Positions 10,241-19,901 of a DNA stretch of 64,000 nucleotides are shown here, piece after piece (within the stretch, counting starts at the first letter, position 1; each line of letters opens with the position of its first letter). Origin of the DNA: Cerrena zonata (Eukaryota; Basidiomycota; Agaricomycetes; Polyporales; Cerrenaceae); NCBI GenBank assembly GCA_038087015.1, contig JASBNA010000024.1, positions 434,001 to 498,000 of the forward strand. Reading direction: 5' to 3'. Position numbers and translations under genes: made by a program. The notes beneath the pieces were generated by a model. That model had not been told where the DNA came from. It ran no database searches and was given only the letters and a program-made list of their open reading frames with translations.

Positions 10241-12753
10241 ATGTCTGGATATTATCAACGACCCTTTGATGAAGAGCTAAATACTTCTTTTTCTTCGAGC
10301 GAGCCCTTATATACTTCGGGTGAGGCTCATTCTGGAGACGCTAGTGAAGAGAGACATTCTGGAGAAGGGCATTTCGATACCAATGACGGAATCAATGATT
10401 ATTTAAATAAAATGGATAATGCCCAATATCTAGCTCACAATGGCCAAGTAGACGAAGTCGATTTGTTTGGAGATGCTTTTAATTCTCTAGGTGACTCTTT
10501 GGCAACCGCTTTTAGTTCTTATCAACCAAGTCTACTTCATCAGCAGCAGCAACAACCACCTTTAATACCATCGAGTACTATATCCCCTACGTATTATACC
10601 CCTTCTTCTATTCCATCATCAACATCGGGACATTCTCCATTACATATGGAACAAAAAAGTTGTGGATCACAACAATTAAAGAAAGAATTTTTGGAATTCA
10701 ATAATGACGAATTACAAAAATTTAAACGTCATAAAACAAATAATCATACTAGTCATAGCACCCAATCCCTACCGGTATTAACCGCAGTATCTTCATCAGC
10801 ATCTTTAGGAACTTTGTCAAATCCACCAATTAAAGGGAAACCTTTGAAAAATTTCATCTCTAAACCATGTACTTTCCAATCATTACCCAAGAAGCAGTTG
10901 GATCCCTTTGATAAGTTCCCATCTATGGATAAAGTTGAAATTAATTACTTATTAACTCAAATACATACAAACCCGCCCGATTTAGAAGATGAATTTCCCC
11001 TATTTTTCTATACTGTGTTATCGTTATCATCATTTTATCTACGGTGTAATGCAATTAAAAGTTTTGAAGGGTTTAATTTAAATAATCGGGATTATTTTGT
11101 TAAACTAAGATCTAAAATTCATGATTTCGCAGTTAGATACTATAGTATTGCAATTAGTGAATTGAGGAAATTAATATTAAAAGAAAACTATAATGCATCA
11201 GTGGCTATTTATGTGTCATCGTACTTAAATAAAATATCAATCTATGAATATCCTGATCTTAGTCATTCAATTGCATTTTCTAAAGGTACCGCTGGAATAT
11301 TCAATGATAGCATATCTAATAATTCTAAAAAAGATGATATCTCATGGACACTTAATTTTTTAATCTTTGCATCTAAATCTATTTATTTCCCTAGTTATTC
11401 AAGTGGAGTCTTGCATGAAATCGTAAAATTTTTAGGTAAGTTCGGAACGATTCTGAAAAATCATACTCAAAACGATCAATTGATTTTCCAGTATAATCAT
11501 TTATTCAATTATTTAAATAACTTAATCAATTTGATCAATGAAAAATCAGTTTCCACAATAAGGGAAGATCCAAAATTATTATATGAAATATTAAGAAAAT
11601 TTATGTTGATAATGCCACCAAAATTATTCATAGCAAAACATCTAAAAGATAAATTTGAACAAATATTAATGAATTTTTATGATCTATTGGCTAGGGTTCT
11701 AGATAATATCTTTCCAAATACTAAATTTTTCTTCTTGCAAGGTTTTAAAGGCGGAATAAGCCTTTGGTATGATCCAAATTATCAAGTAGGTAAAGACTTT
11801 TTATTTGATTCATTATTTTCACTTCCCAGTTATTATCATGATTTGAAAAAACTTCAAGAGTATTGTGTTCGTGTTTCGACTTTTTTCCAAAAAAGATATA
11901 ATATTTTATCGGTTTTCTTTGGCGATCAAAATTTACTTACTGAAAATGATGATGACTTCTTTAGTCCTAAAGAAGTTAGTAACCAAGTTAATGAAGTTAT
12001 GATTGACAATTTCGAAGGATCAATTATAAATTATACTAATTATATCCATTTGCCTTGCACAATTAAATTGAATAGAAATGATCTTCGAAATAGCAAGCAT
12101 TTGAGTAAATTTGCAAATGAAATAAAATTATATAATTACAATCATCATCATTATGATTTTTTCAAAAACTATAATCTAATAACTTCTACAAATGATACTG
12201 ATACCAATGAAAAAGAGTCAACCGATTCGATATTGAGAGCTCACATGAATAATTTAACGACAAATTCAACTCAAAAGTTATTAATAGATCAAGTTAAATC
12301 AGTTGATACCCCAGTAACGGTTGATTCTCCTCAGGTTTCTCAAAATCCTTATGACAACACTAATTCATTAGCTGAACCCAACACCGTCAGCTATTACTTG
12401 GTATTGAACGAACAAAATGCAAGTGCTTTCACGGATCTCATCAATAGGGATTATCATCGATTATACTTACTGGAAATAAAGTCCAGACTACAAACGGTGC
12501 AGCACTAAACACTTTCAGAGGATTAAATACCCATGATAAAGATCCATTAACCTTAGTTAGACCAAGTTTACTCTTGAAAAAAAGAGAAAGAAGTCAAGGA
12601 ATTAATCGAGCTAAAGTTCTTGAATTCCATGAAATGAGAAATAAATTGTTAGAGGAAATAGGAATAGAATGGATAATTAATCAACAAGATGAAGACTTTT
12701 TCCTCGAAGATAATTTTTATGATGATATGAATAATGATTTTTATAATAGATAG
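10241..12753 (+). CDS. DNA-binding-domain-less member of the Zn2Cys6 regulator family, frameshift near the 3' end
   Basis: The first frame runs from ATG 10241 to TAA 12508 (755 residues). It lacks any Zn2Cys6 motif but resembles the regulatory region of the gene at 20237. Two alignments by eye support this: SKSIYFPSYSSGVLHEIVKF against SRSIYLPGYNPQFLNEFQSM, and the preceding Y-S-I-A-I-S-E-L-R helix against Y-A-T-V-I-K-G-M-R. After 12448 the next frame is open and coding-like (TGNKVQTTNGAALNTFRGLN, then an acidic Asn-rich tail) to TAG 12751-12753. One base therefore seems missing between 12448 and 12505; the full product would be ~837 residues. A yeast-type intron is not evident there. Possibly a regulator acting through protein contacts. 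Function unknown. Confidence 0.75.
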
Positions 12754-13017
12754 CTTATATAATTGCAAAAAGTTCTTGAGTCCTTCATTGTCAACATACT
12801 AGATGATATAAAGTCCAATTAATATTTTGCCTATTCTTTAGGTTTTACCGATTACCGTAAGCGATAATTTACGTTTTGAGCACAGTTCAATTGTTATCTT
12901 ATGAATTTCTTTAGTCCAATAGTGATATTTTTGGATATCTACTCCATAAAAGCTATTATTCTGATAAATATAGCATTTATTATTCAGGAGGTTACTGCTA
13001 TCTGGAAAACCCCTATT

Positions 13018-15420
13018 TCAAATCCCAAAATTACTATCAAAAAAAAAGTCATGTAAATCAGACATCCCACTATCAACCAAAGGTAATGACAAATCATTCC
13101 AGATAGTACCACCCACAGCCTCAGCAGATACCGGTGAAATGACGTTTGGTCCCTTTTCACTTGCTGGCAACAAAGAATTAGCGTAATCTTGTGTGAAGAC
13201 GGGGTCCAGAGAATAGAGTCTGGTCCTTGAATCCTTCGGCCCGTAATTAAATCCTCTACTTGAAGGACGACTAGGGAATAATCCGTTTTTTGTTTGAACT
13301 GCCCCGAAGTCAGAATTACTAATGGAATCATGGCTAGAGTTACTCATGACAGAATTAGCTGCTTCATTAGCAGGGCTTTTCATAAAAATGGAAGGAAACT
13401 TTAAACGTAATTTCTCAACATGCAAGCCGAATTCTGTTTCGCTATAGTCAGTATTAGTCTTTAATTGAAAGTCAATGATTTTTGTGCCTATATTTAATGC
13501 AGCCACACATAAAAGCTCGTATTTTCGCTTCTTTGATAGTTTCGAGCTATCTGCCAGTTTAAGAATATCTTCTGATATTGATGATGAAAAAAATGTGTTA
13601 CAGACCACCAAAAGTAAGGAAAGGTCTTCAGAGGTCGTTGAATTTCTAGGATTAGTGACACATTCATATAGAAGACACATCAATGCAGATACGATATGAT
13701 GAATTATAGTATTGGAAAATGCAATTGATGCTTTTTGACAGTCGAGAGCGCCCGCTATTTCTAATATAGTTCTGGCACAATCAGCACTGGAAGCCCTAAA
13801 CTCTGCATATAATTCATTCAAATCGCTAGACTCTGGAGTATCATACATGGAGGGAATTGTGTTAATAAACATCAAATGTGATATGTAATAAACATGAGCT
13901 GTTAAAAGTGAGTACTTTTCCATATTACTTTGACTTGCAGTAGTTATCCATTGCTTTAGCTTCTCAGAATTAAACCTTCTATCAGATACCAAAAAGGGAT
14001 GATATCTGAATGGAAAGTCATTTAAAAAACTTTCCATTTTGATCTTTAAGCTATGTAACTTTTTCATGAATTCTATGAAAGTTATATCCTTCTTTGAGTC
14101 AATTATGAGCGAAAACGTTTGGTATCGTATCGGAGATAATATATTGTTAAAATTGTAAAAAGCCTTAAGATGGTCGAAGCTGTCACTTATGCCAAAGAAA
14201 TCATCATTAAATTTTTCTGTTCCTTCATTATGCTCAAAATCATCTAATATTTCATCATTTATTCTCATCATAGGACGGATTCCTTTCCTGTAAGCCATCT
14301 CTATATCAAAGTGTTCGATTGCACACCATAATCTCTGCATTCGAATTGATTTTATATTAGACCCATTAGAATAAGTAGAATTTCTCAGGAGTCCCAAATC
14401 CTGCGCATACCTTATTGCTAGACACAAGAGACCGTGATCAAGACGAGAGTTTGCAATATTATACTCAGTGTAAATAAGCAATAACATTAGTGCTTTAACC
14501 GTTTGGATACCTTCATTCAAAAGCAGAACTCTATGGTAATATAAAATAGCTCTCGAAAAACAATGTTCGTAGATATTTTGGAGTTCATTAATTAGGTCAT
14601 TGTTATCACTCTGCTTGTCTAATTCCTCTCGTATGCTAATCACCAAAGCAATGCTCAATATTAACATATCCGAATCACAGATATTTTCATTTCGAAAGCT
14701 ACTGTTATGGTAATATTTCTCAAATAATTCCTGGATTTCTTCCACAGGACAAATTAAATTGGCCCAAAAGTCTTGACTGTAGTGGTTTTGTATCAATTCC
14801 ACAACCAATTTTTGATCCGTTGGAAGATCTGTATTTAAAAGATCAACCAGACTCTTATTCTCCATAGTAGCGGTACCGACCCATTTTCTTTCGAAAGTTT
14901 TGACTGAATCAGAGAAAAATTTTGGCAAGTTCTTAAATGGTACAAGAAGATCATGATGTTGACTCGGAAGCTGTGACTTGATTCGGTCAACGAATTTGGT
15001 AGAGTGTTTGCAAACATGAAAGTGGGAGCCTGGAAATCGATCTATATGTGCTTTTCCTAGTTTTTGGGTTTCATCAGAATCTTGCTGAGTTGGTGGAGAC
15101 TTTGAACTATTTTGGGTTGTCGTATTCAGAGGTATTTGCGTGCTTAATCCTTCAAGTAAATTTTCAACTCGGGAAAGCCTGCTCTCCATGGATTTATTAA
15201 TAACTTTACGACCGTTTTTCAAATCTTTAGTAGATTTGCCAGTGTAAACACAATTTGGAAATTCTGTCTGTTGGCAATTTGAACAGGGCCTTTTGCCATC
15301 ACATTTAATTTTCCGATATCGACAGAAATCACAAGCTTTAGAAATACGTGGCCTTCTTATCTTACTTGTGGAACTTATCAGGGATCCTCTGCCATCATTT
15401 ACTGGAACTTGTTTCTCCAT
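13018..15420 (-). CDS. Zn2Cys6 transcription factor with fungal-specific middle homology region
   Basis: 800 residues from the ATG at 15420 (a TTG two codons upstream is not used). Cluster Cys30, 33, 40, 46, 49, 57 in CDFCRYRKIKCDGKRPCSNC, followed by a linker and a short heptad-like segment (RLSRVENLLEGL), the usual dimerisation helix. The middle homology region (Fungal_trans type) runs from ~220 to ~450 with LDHGLLCLAIRYAQDLGLLR and RLWCAIEHFD. The Ser/Pro-rich C-terminus ends in an acidic/aromatic patch that could activate. It belongs to a different subfamily from the two GCPNCK-type factors nearby. It sits next to an oxidoreductase and a hydrolase whose shared promoter carries CCG triplet pairs, so it is the natural candidate regulator of both; that link is inference. 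Confidence 0.88.
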   Translation of the reverse strand: MEKQVPVNDGRGSLISSTSKIRRPRISKACDFCRYRKIKCDGKRPCSNCQQTEFPNCVYTGKSTKDLKNGRKVINKSMESRLSRVENLLEGLSTQIPLNTTTQNSSKSPPTQQDSDETQKLGKAHIDRFPGSHFHVCKHSTKFVDRIKSQLPSQHHDLLVPFKNLPKFFSDSVKTFERKWVGTATMENKSLVDLLNTDLPTDQKLVVELIQNHYSQDFWANLICPVEEIQELFEKYYHNSSFRNENICDSDMLILSIALVISIREELDKQSDNNDLINELQNIYEHCFSRAILYYHRVLLLNEGIQTVKALMLLLIYTEYNIANSRLDHGLLCLAIRYAQDLGLLRNSTYSNGSNIKSIRMQRLWCAIEHFDIEMAYRKGIRPMMRINDEILDDFEHNEGTEKFNDDFFGISDSFDHLKAFYNFNNILSPIRYQTFSLIIDSKKDITFIEFMKKLHSLKIKMESFLNDFPFRYHPFLVSDRRFNSEKLKQWITTASQSNMEKYSLLTAHVYYISHLMFINTIPSMYDTPESSDLNELYAEFRASSADCARTILEIAGALDCQKASIAFSNTIIHHIVSALMCLLYECVTNPRNSTTSEDLSLLLVVCNTFFSSSISEDILKLADSSKLSKKRKYELLCVAALNIGTKIIDFQLKTNTDYSETEFGLHVEKLRLKFPSIFMKSPANEAANSVMSNSSHDSISNSDFGAVQTKNGLFPSRPSSRGFNYGPKDSRTRLYSLDPVFTQDYANSLLPASEKGPNVISPVSAEAVGGTIWNDLSLPLVDSGMSDLHDFFFDSNFGI

Positions 15421-16337
15421 TATCAATTTAGGTTAATTATGGGATAAATTCAATATGGTTAAACGATACAATATTTGTTTTGTAAGCAAAATTCAAAAGC
15501 AGCACACGGTGGATAGATTAGCCATCGAAGCATATCCTTGGTTTCAATGAGCTTAATCAATGTGTTATATATTATGAAGAAAATTGTCTAGATTGAATCG
15601 GTATAAAAGGTAGTTGAAACTCTTGAGTTGGATATTAGGTGCGACACTACCATCACTACTTGAAAGAAATGACTGAGCAGGACACGAAGTTCCAAATTTT
15701 TTGCAGTCTCAAGAAGGTTATTTGAATTAATTACTACATAAGCTGAAAGGCAACTGTTAAGTGTTTACAACTGAGTGCAGGTAGCTTTGGATTGTATAAT
15801 AAAAATGTACTGCGTAGTTTGAGAAGGGAGTGCTTTGAGAAGTGTCGAAGGAGGTTACATTTAAGAGGGTTTCATAATTAGTTTTATCTTGAAGCATTCG
15901 CTTAGACTCTTTTGGAGGTATTCTAATTCACCCCCCATTCTAAATGACATTTCTTGTCGACCATTTCCGAAACTGCAAAAAGAAAGAGTCTACAGCACGA
16001 TGGTTTCCATTATGGTCTCCCACTAACGTACTCATCATCGCTCTCAGTAGCTTAATAATTATTGATCGGACGGGTAATCATGCTTTATACTGGATATGGC
16101 CGTAGACGTATTCAAATTGGCTGGAAATTGATTATAGAACTAATTCATGAATAATGGAAACTGACCGGTTGGATAAAAAGCCCGTACATCAGCAGATAAA
16201 AACAATGAGATAAGACTGACTGCAAAAGAGATGCAGCAACTGATCAGCTCGACCTACAAAAGTCACCCAATTGGGTCTATTTGCATTGTTTAATTCACGG
16301 GTACACTGAAGGTTATAAAATATATATTATTTAGGTA
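15421..16337. other. 0.9-kb intergenic region between the Zn2Cys6 factor and the oxidoreductase
   Basis: Promoter side of the leftward transcription factor and 3' side of the leftward oxidoreductase. No coding signal seen. A good plus-strand TATA box (TATAAAAG, 15602-15609) has no plus-strand gene within 2 kb downstream, hinting at a noncoding transcript. AAGCCCGTACATC at ~16179 resembles the Rap1-like elements found elsewhere in the window, with two mismatches. Confidence 0.4.
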
Positions 16338-17561
16338 TTACTCAGAGTTGTTTCTAAATACCAATTTTTGGCCGGCAACATTGCCTTCAATAAACATCTT
16401 CAAGCCTTCATTTGCAGATTGCAACCCAGTTGGTAGAACTTTCAAAGGAGGGGCTTTGATATTTTTGATTATGGAGGGGAGATATTTTGTCCAAAATTCT
16501 AGGTACTCTTCCAACATTTTGGGAGAAGCCACATGGCCAAAATGTTTTCTACCGTCAACCAAGTAAGCATCAGTGGACGTGAATTTGACTTTTCTTTTTG
16601 GGTCAGTAGTGATTGATCTTTCATTTAGGAACAAAAGATTATCAATGGTCACGTCACTAGAGCCTTCAGTGGCATCATAGATTGATTGAAGAGTTTTCAG
16701 ATTAGAAACACAATCTAAAGCGTATTTAATATTCCCCCCACCGGCGATTTTCAATTTCTCAATAACGTCATCATCATTATAATCAAAGATTTCATCCGCA
16801 CCTAAAGAAGATAATAGGCTGTGGTTTTTCTTTGAGGCAGTAGTGATAACTTTAATACCAAAGACTGATTTGGCAATTTGAATACCTAGTATACCTGTAG
16901 CAGTAGCACCACCCCAAATCAATAGGTAATCGTTAGAGTTTTTCAATTTATCAACTGGTATTCCAAGGTTATAATAAAAGCTTAGGGCGATTGTCTTGAG
17001 CCCAACCCCAACAGCAGCAGCTGATTCAAAAGAAGTAATGGGGCCACATGGGTGCTCTCCAATATCCAAAGGTTTATCTGATAACTGACCAACTGGGTAT
17101 TTGACGGTTGCATTTGGACTAACCATGACATATTTAGAAAACCCCCCAACTTTATTGATCCCACCATGAAGAGAAGCGTTCACTATATCGCCTTTCTTAA
17201 AAGTATCAACGTTCTTACCAACTTCTTCTACTATACCACTAACATCGGACCCGGCAACATTGCCCCTTTGATAAAACGTGAGCGGTCTAGCAAGAGATTT
17301 TCCCAAGTAGGATCCCATCGAGCCAAACACACAGGCAAGAGAATGAATCCCCAAGCCAGCATACTTGAAGGTTTCTGATAATTGGTGGCCAATGAAGTCT
17401 TCTGGGTATACGTGTTTCCAATCGGTTGGATTAACTGCGTAAGCGACGGCTTTAATGATGATCATATCATCTTCCAACTTTGGATACGGAATCTGGCGAA
17501 TGGCAACCAAATTCAGAGTATTTCTGGAGCCGGTGATAACTGCACCTTCATTAAACGACAT
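16338..17561 (-). CDS. MDR-superfamily zinc-independent oxidoreductase (YCR102C/YLR460C/YNL134C-like quinone reductase)
   Basis: 407 residues. N-terminal GroES-like domain with AVNPTDWKHVYPEDF and AGSDVSGIVEEVGKNV; Rossmann domain with LLIWGGATATGILGIQIAKS, an A-T-G-x2-G variant of the NAD(P)H-binding motif. The structural and catalytic zinc ligands of alcohol dehydrogenases are absent, as in the enoyl-reductase/quinone-oxidoreductase branch. The family is represented in S. cerevisiae by YCR102C, YLR460C and YNL134C, often stress- or metal-induced. Divergent from the hydrolase at 17859 with a shared 297-bp promoter; its own TATA (TATATAAA on the minus strand, 17621-17628) is 60 bp from the ATG. 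Substrate unknown; probably an alpha,beta-unsaturated carbonyl or quinone. Confidence 0.85.
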   Translation of the reverse strand: MSFNEGAVITGSRNTLNLVAIRQIPYPKLEDDMIIIKAVAYAVNPTDWKHVYPEDFIGHQLSETFKYAGLGIHSLACVFGSMGSYLGKSLARPLTFYQRGNVAGSDVSGIVEEVGKNVDTFKKGDIVNASLHGGINKVGGFSKYVMVSPNATVKYPVGQLSDKPLDIGEHPCGPITSFESAAAVGVGLKTIALSFYYNLGIPVDKLKNSNDYLLIWGGATATGILGIQIAKSVFGIKVITTASKKNHSLLSSLGADEIFDYNDDDVIEKLKIAGGGNIKYALDCVSNLKTLQSIYDATEGSSDVTIDNLLFLNERSITTDPKRKVKFTSTDAYLVDGRKHFGHVASPKMLEEYLEFWTKYLPSIIKNIKAPPLKVLPTGLQSANEGLKMFIEGNVAGQKLVFRNNSE

Positions 17562-17858
17562 TTTAATATATTTAACTTTAAAAGATTAAATATATTCAAA
17601 AATATTCAAAGGGTTCAGGGTTTATATAGGGATGCAGTGGAAAATTCTGCTGCGAAAAAAAAAAGGCAGTTTCCGTCGCGGTTTCCGTGTCGGCGGAAGC
17701 TTTTTTAGTGTTTCGCTTAAGTTTATTCTTCGCAGTGTCCGTCGGGGGTGATGAGGAGTATAAAGCAGCCATTGGATTGCTATGGCGGAAGGTATAAAAG
17801 GGACGGAGCAGCTTCTGGAATGGATATTGGATGGGTAGGGGCAAACCACAATTATAAG
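17562..17858. promoter_or_regulatory. Compact divergent promoter with paired CCG-N3-CGG sites and two TATA boxes
   Basis: Leftward TATA at 17621-17628 and rightward TATAAAAG at 17793-17800 flank a GC-rich core. The core holds CCGTCGCGG (17673-17681) and CCGTGTCGG (17685-17693), two everted CCG-N3-CGG pairs exactly 12 bp apart within direct repeats TTTCCGT..CGG. A CCG-T-CGG follows at 17739-17745. CGG/CCG pairs are the standard half-sites of Zn2Cys6 dimers. Co-regulation of the oxidoreductase and hydrolase through them is inference. Confidence 0.65.
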
Positions 17859-18683
17859 ATGGGTAGTTCAATACTAAAATTAAGTGACGGAACCAATCTT
17901 TATTACAAAGATTGGGGCGTTGGAGAACCGGTGGTGTTCAGCCATGGATGGCCATTGAGCTCAGATGCATTTGAAGATCAAATGATATACTTAGCACTGA
18001 AAGGGTACCGGGTGATTGCCCACGATCGCCGGGGCCACGGAAGATCGGGTCAATCGTGGGACGGACACAACATGGATCAATACGCTGATGATTTGGCGGA
18101 GCTTGTTAACCATTTAGACTTGTCCAAGGCAGTTCATATCGGACATTCTACCGGAGGAGGAGAAGTGGCCCGCTACGTTGCAAGAGACGGAACCCAACGA
18201 GTCCTGAAGGCTATCTTGATTGGAGCCATCCCACCGATTATGCTTAAAAAATCCGATAATGCAAACGGAACCCCCATTGAGGTGTTTGACGAGATCAGAA
18301 GCAATGTCTTGCAAGATCGCTCCCAATTCTTCCAGGATTTGGCCCCGGTGTTCTATGGGTTCAATCGAGAGGGTGCGAAAAAGAGTCAAGGCTTAATTGA
18401 CAGTTTTTGGTTACAAGGAATGCAAGGCTCAATCAAGGCTTTACATGATTGTGTTGAAGTATTCAGTGAAACCGACCAGCGAGAGGATTTGGCCAAAATG
18501 ACCATTCCAACCCTTGTTCTCTATGGAGACGACGACCAGATTGTACCTCCTATTGCCTCCAGTCAAGCTGCCATCAAGTTGTTACCACTGCCAACTGAAA
18601 AAGTATACAAAGGAGCATCTCATGGAGTTTGTAGTACCCATAAAGATGAAGTAAACCAGGACATTTTAGCTTTCATTCAATAA
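17859..18683 (+). CDS. Alpha/beta hydrolase of the bacterial non-heme chloroperoxidase/arylesterase family
   Basis: 274 residues from ATG 17859, the length typical of the bacterial family. An in-frame ATG at 17748 lies upstream of the TATA box (17793) and is not used. Oxyanion segment FSHGWP (27-32), the hallmark [11 protein letters not shown], nucleophile Ser97 in GHSTGG, catalytic Asp in YGDDDQIVP (~225) and His255 in GASHG complete the triad. Such enzymes hydrolyse esters or lactones and show cofactor-free perhydrolase/haloperoxidase side activity. No signal peptide is seen. Codons are richer in G/C than those of neighbours, suggesting acquisition from bacteria; CTG at residue 47 (LA-CTG-KGY, where bacterial relatives often have small residues) fits decoding as Ser. 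Pairing with the divergent oxidoreductase suggests a detoxification or catabolic role. Confidence 0.9.
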   Translation: MGSSILKLSDGTNLYYKDWGVGEPVVFSHGWPLSSDAFEDQMIYLALKGYRVIAHDRRGHGRSGQSWDGHNMDQYADDLAELVNHLDLSKAVHIGHSTGGGEVARYVARDGTQRVLKAILIGAIPPIMLKKSDNANGTPIEVFDEIRSNVLQDRSQFFQDLAPVFYGFNREGAKKSQGLIDSFWLQGMQGSIKALHDCVEVFSETDQREDLAKMTIPTLVLYGDDDQIVPPIASSQAAIKLLPLPTEKVYKGASHGVCSTHKDEVNQDILAFIQ

Positions 18684-18689
18684 GTTGAC

Positions 18690-18767
18690 ACAAATTGTAA
18701 ATGTACAATAAATATACAAATTGTAAATGTACAATAAATATACAAATTGTAAATGTACAATAAATAT
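18690..18767. repeat. 26-bp x 3 perfect tandem repeat in the hydrolase 3' region
   Basis: Three identical copies of a 26-bp unit (ACAAATTGTAAATG followed by TACAATAAATAT) begin 7 bp after the hydrolase stop; a six-base partial copy follows. Each contains TGTACAATA, matching the nine-base Puf4-type site UGUA-N2-A-U-A, and AT-rich TACAATAAATATA resembling a yeast poly(A)-positioning element. It may control mRNA stability or 3' processing, which is inference. Confidence 0.8.
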
Positions 18768-19047
18768 ACAAATGGAAAATTTAACTTTTTATAAAACCCA
18801 ACAAACTGTTTCTATCGCCTAAAACTCATTGTTAAATTCCGGGATAGTAATCTACACGTCAATTGGGGGCACACTGCTGCTCGCTGCATTCAGTAACTTC
18901 AGACCCGAACCGTCAATCTACGTTTACCCTTTGTACCTACTCAGCATATAGATGTGCGTACCACTACTAATCTAGCCCCCTCTAACCATCCATACCCCCA
19001 GAATAACACCAACAAGTGGAGTTAACCCTCCCTGTTGTACAAGAAAC

Positions 19048-19110
19048 AAGCAGAACAAGCAGAACAAGCAGAACAAGCAGAACAAGCAGAACAAGAAGAA
19101 CAAGTGGAAC
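19048..19110. repeat. 9-bp tandem repeat (AAGCAGAAC)
   Basis: Five perfect AAGCAGAAC units followed by two degenerate ones (AAGAAGAAC, AAGTGGAAC). Intergenic; the frame-compatible period gives a spurious Cys/Ser-Ala antisense frame that I do not accept as a gene. Confidence 0.8.
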
Positions 19111-19221
19111 AAGTGCAATTAACACGGTTAGCAAGAAGAGGTCTAACGCAATAATAAGAAAATACCCGCTGGAAAATAAGCGCTGAAGAAATAAGCGCCG
19201 GGAATAAATAAATAATAAAGA

Positions 19222-19277
19222 AAAAATTGTAGAAAAATTGTAGAAAAATTGTAGAAAAATTGTAGAAAGAACTGTAG
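19222..19277. repeat. 11-bp tandem repeat (AAAAATTGTAG)
   Basis: About five head-to-tail copies of AAAAATTGTAG, the last degenerate (AAAGAACTGTAG). The period is not a multiple of three, consistent with noncoding sequence. Confidence 0.75.
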
Positions 19278-19414
19278 AAAATCAAAAAAATCAAAAAAAT
19301 CAAAAAAATCAAAAAAAAAAAAAAAAAAAAAAAAATAGATCTCAAAACAAGACTTCTCAGGGTCGCTTAGCCGCCGCAAGGTAACAAATGAATGGCATAC
19401 ACTTCTCTTTTTCA

Positions 19415-19478
19415 AACACTTTCCTTTAACACTTTCCTTTTAACACTTTCCTTTTAACACTTTCCTTTTAACACTTTA
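19415..19478. repeat. 13-14-bp tandem repeat (AACACTTTCCTTT)
   Basis: Four to five copies of AACACTTTCCTTT(T), pyrimidine-rich on the plus strand, ending in a degenerate AACACTTTACTTTCC. Part of the repeat-laden upstream region of the gene at 20237. Confidence 0.75.
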
Positions 19479-19868
19479 CTTTCCTTTCCCAATTCTCATT
19501 ACTCTTATCTTCTAGTTATAGCTGGTCGCTTGCGAGGCATCGGTCACAGCTTACAGGTCATTGCTAATGGATCTATCTTTAAGGTTAAGGTTGACAGCGG
19601 TAGGGTAGTGACAAGGTCTAGTTCTACACAGGCATTTAGTTCCTGTCACCTTTTGCTTTCTTTGTTCAGTGTTGTATTAATAGATCGATTCAATTGTTCA
19701 TTGTTGGATATCTAACAATTGAAACTTTGCCTGATTTTAACTTTTTGTATTATTAGTTTATTGGGATACTCTTTGTATTTTTTTTCATCAGACTTAGTGG
19801 GCTTTTTTTTTTTTGTTCTTTGACTTTTTTTTTTGACTTTTTTTTTTGGCTTTTTTTTTGGTTTTAGT

Positions 19869-19901
<33 letters not shown>

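Noticed and set aside
17748..17858. 37-codon N-terminal extension of the hydrolase
   Set aside because: It would start upstream of the TATA box at 17793 and is absent from the family; the ATG at 17859 gives the normal 274-residue length.
19022..19415. Cys/Ala/Ser- and Phe-rich antisense frames
   Set aside because: Produced by the AAGCAGAAC, AAAAATTGTAG and ATCAAAAA arrays; composition is purely repeat-driven.
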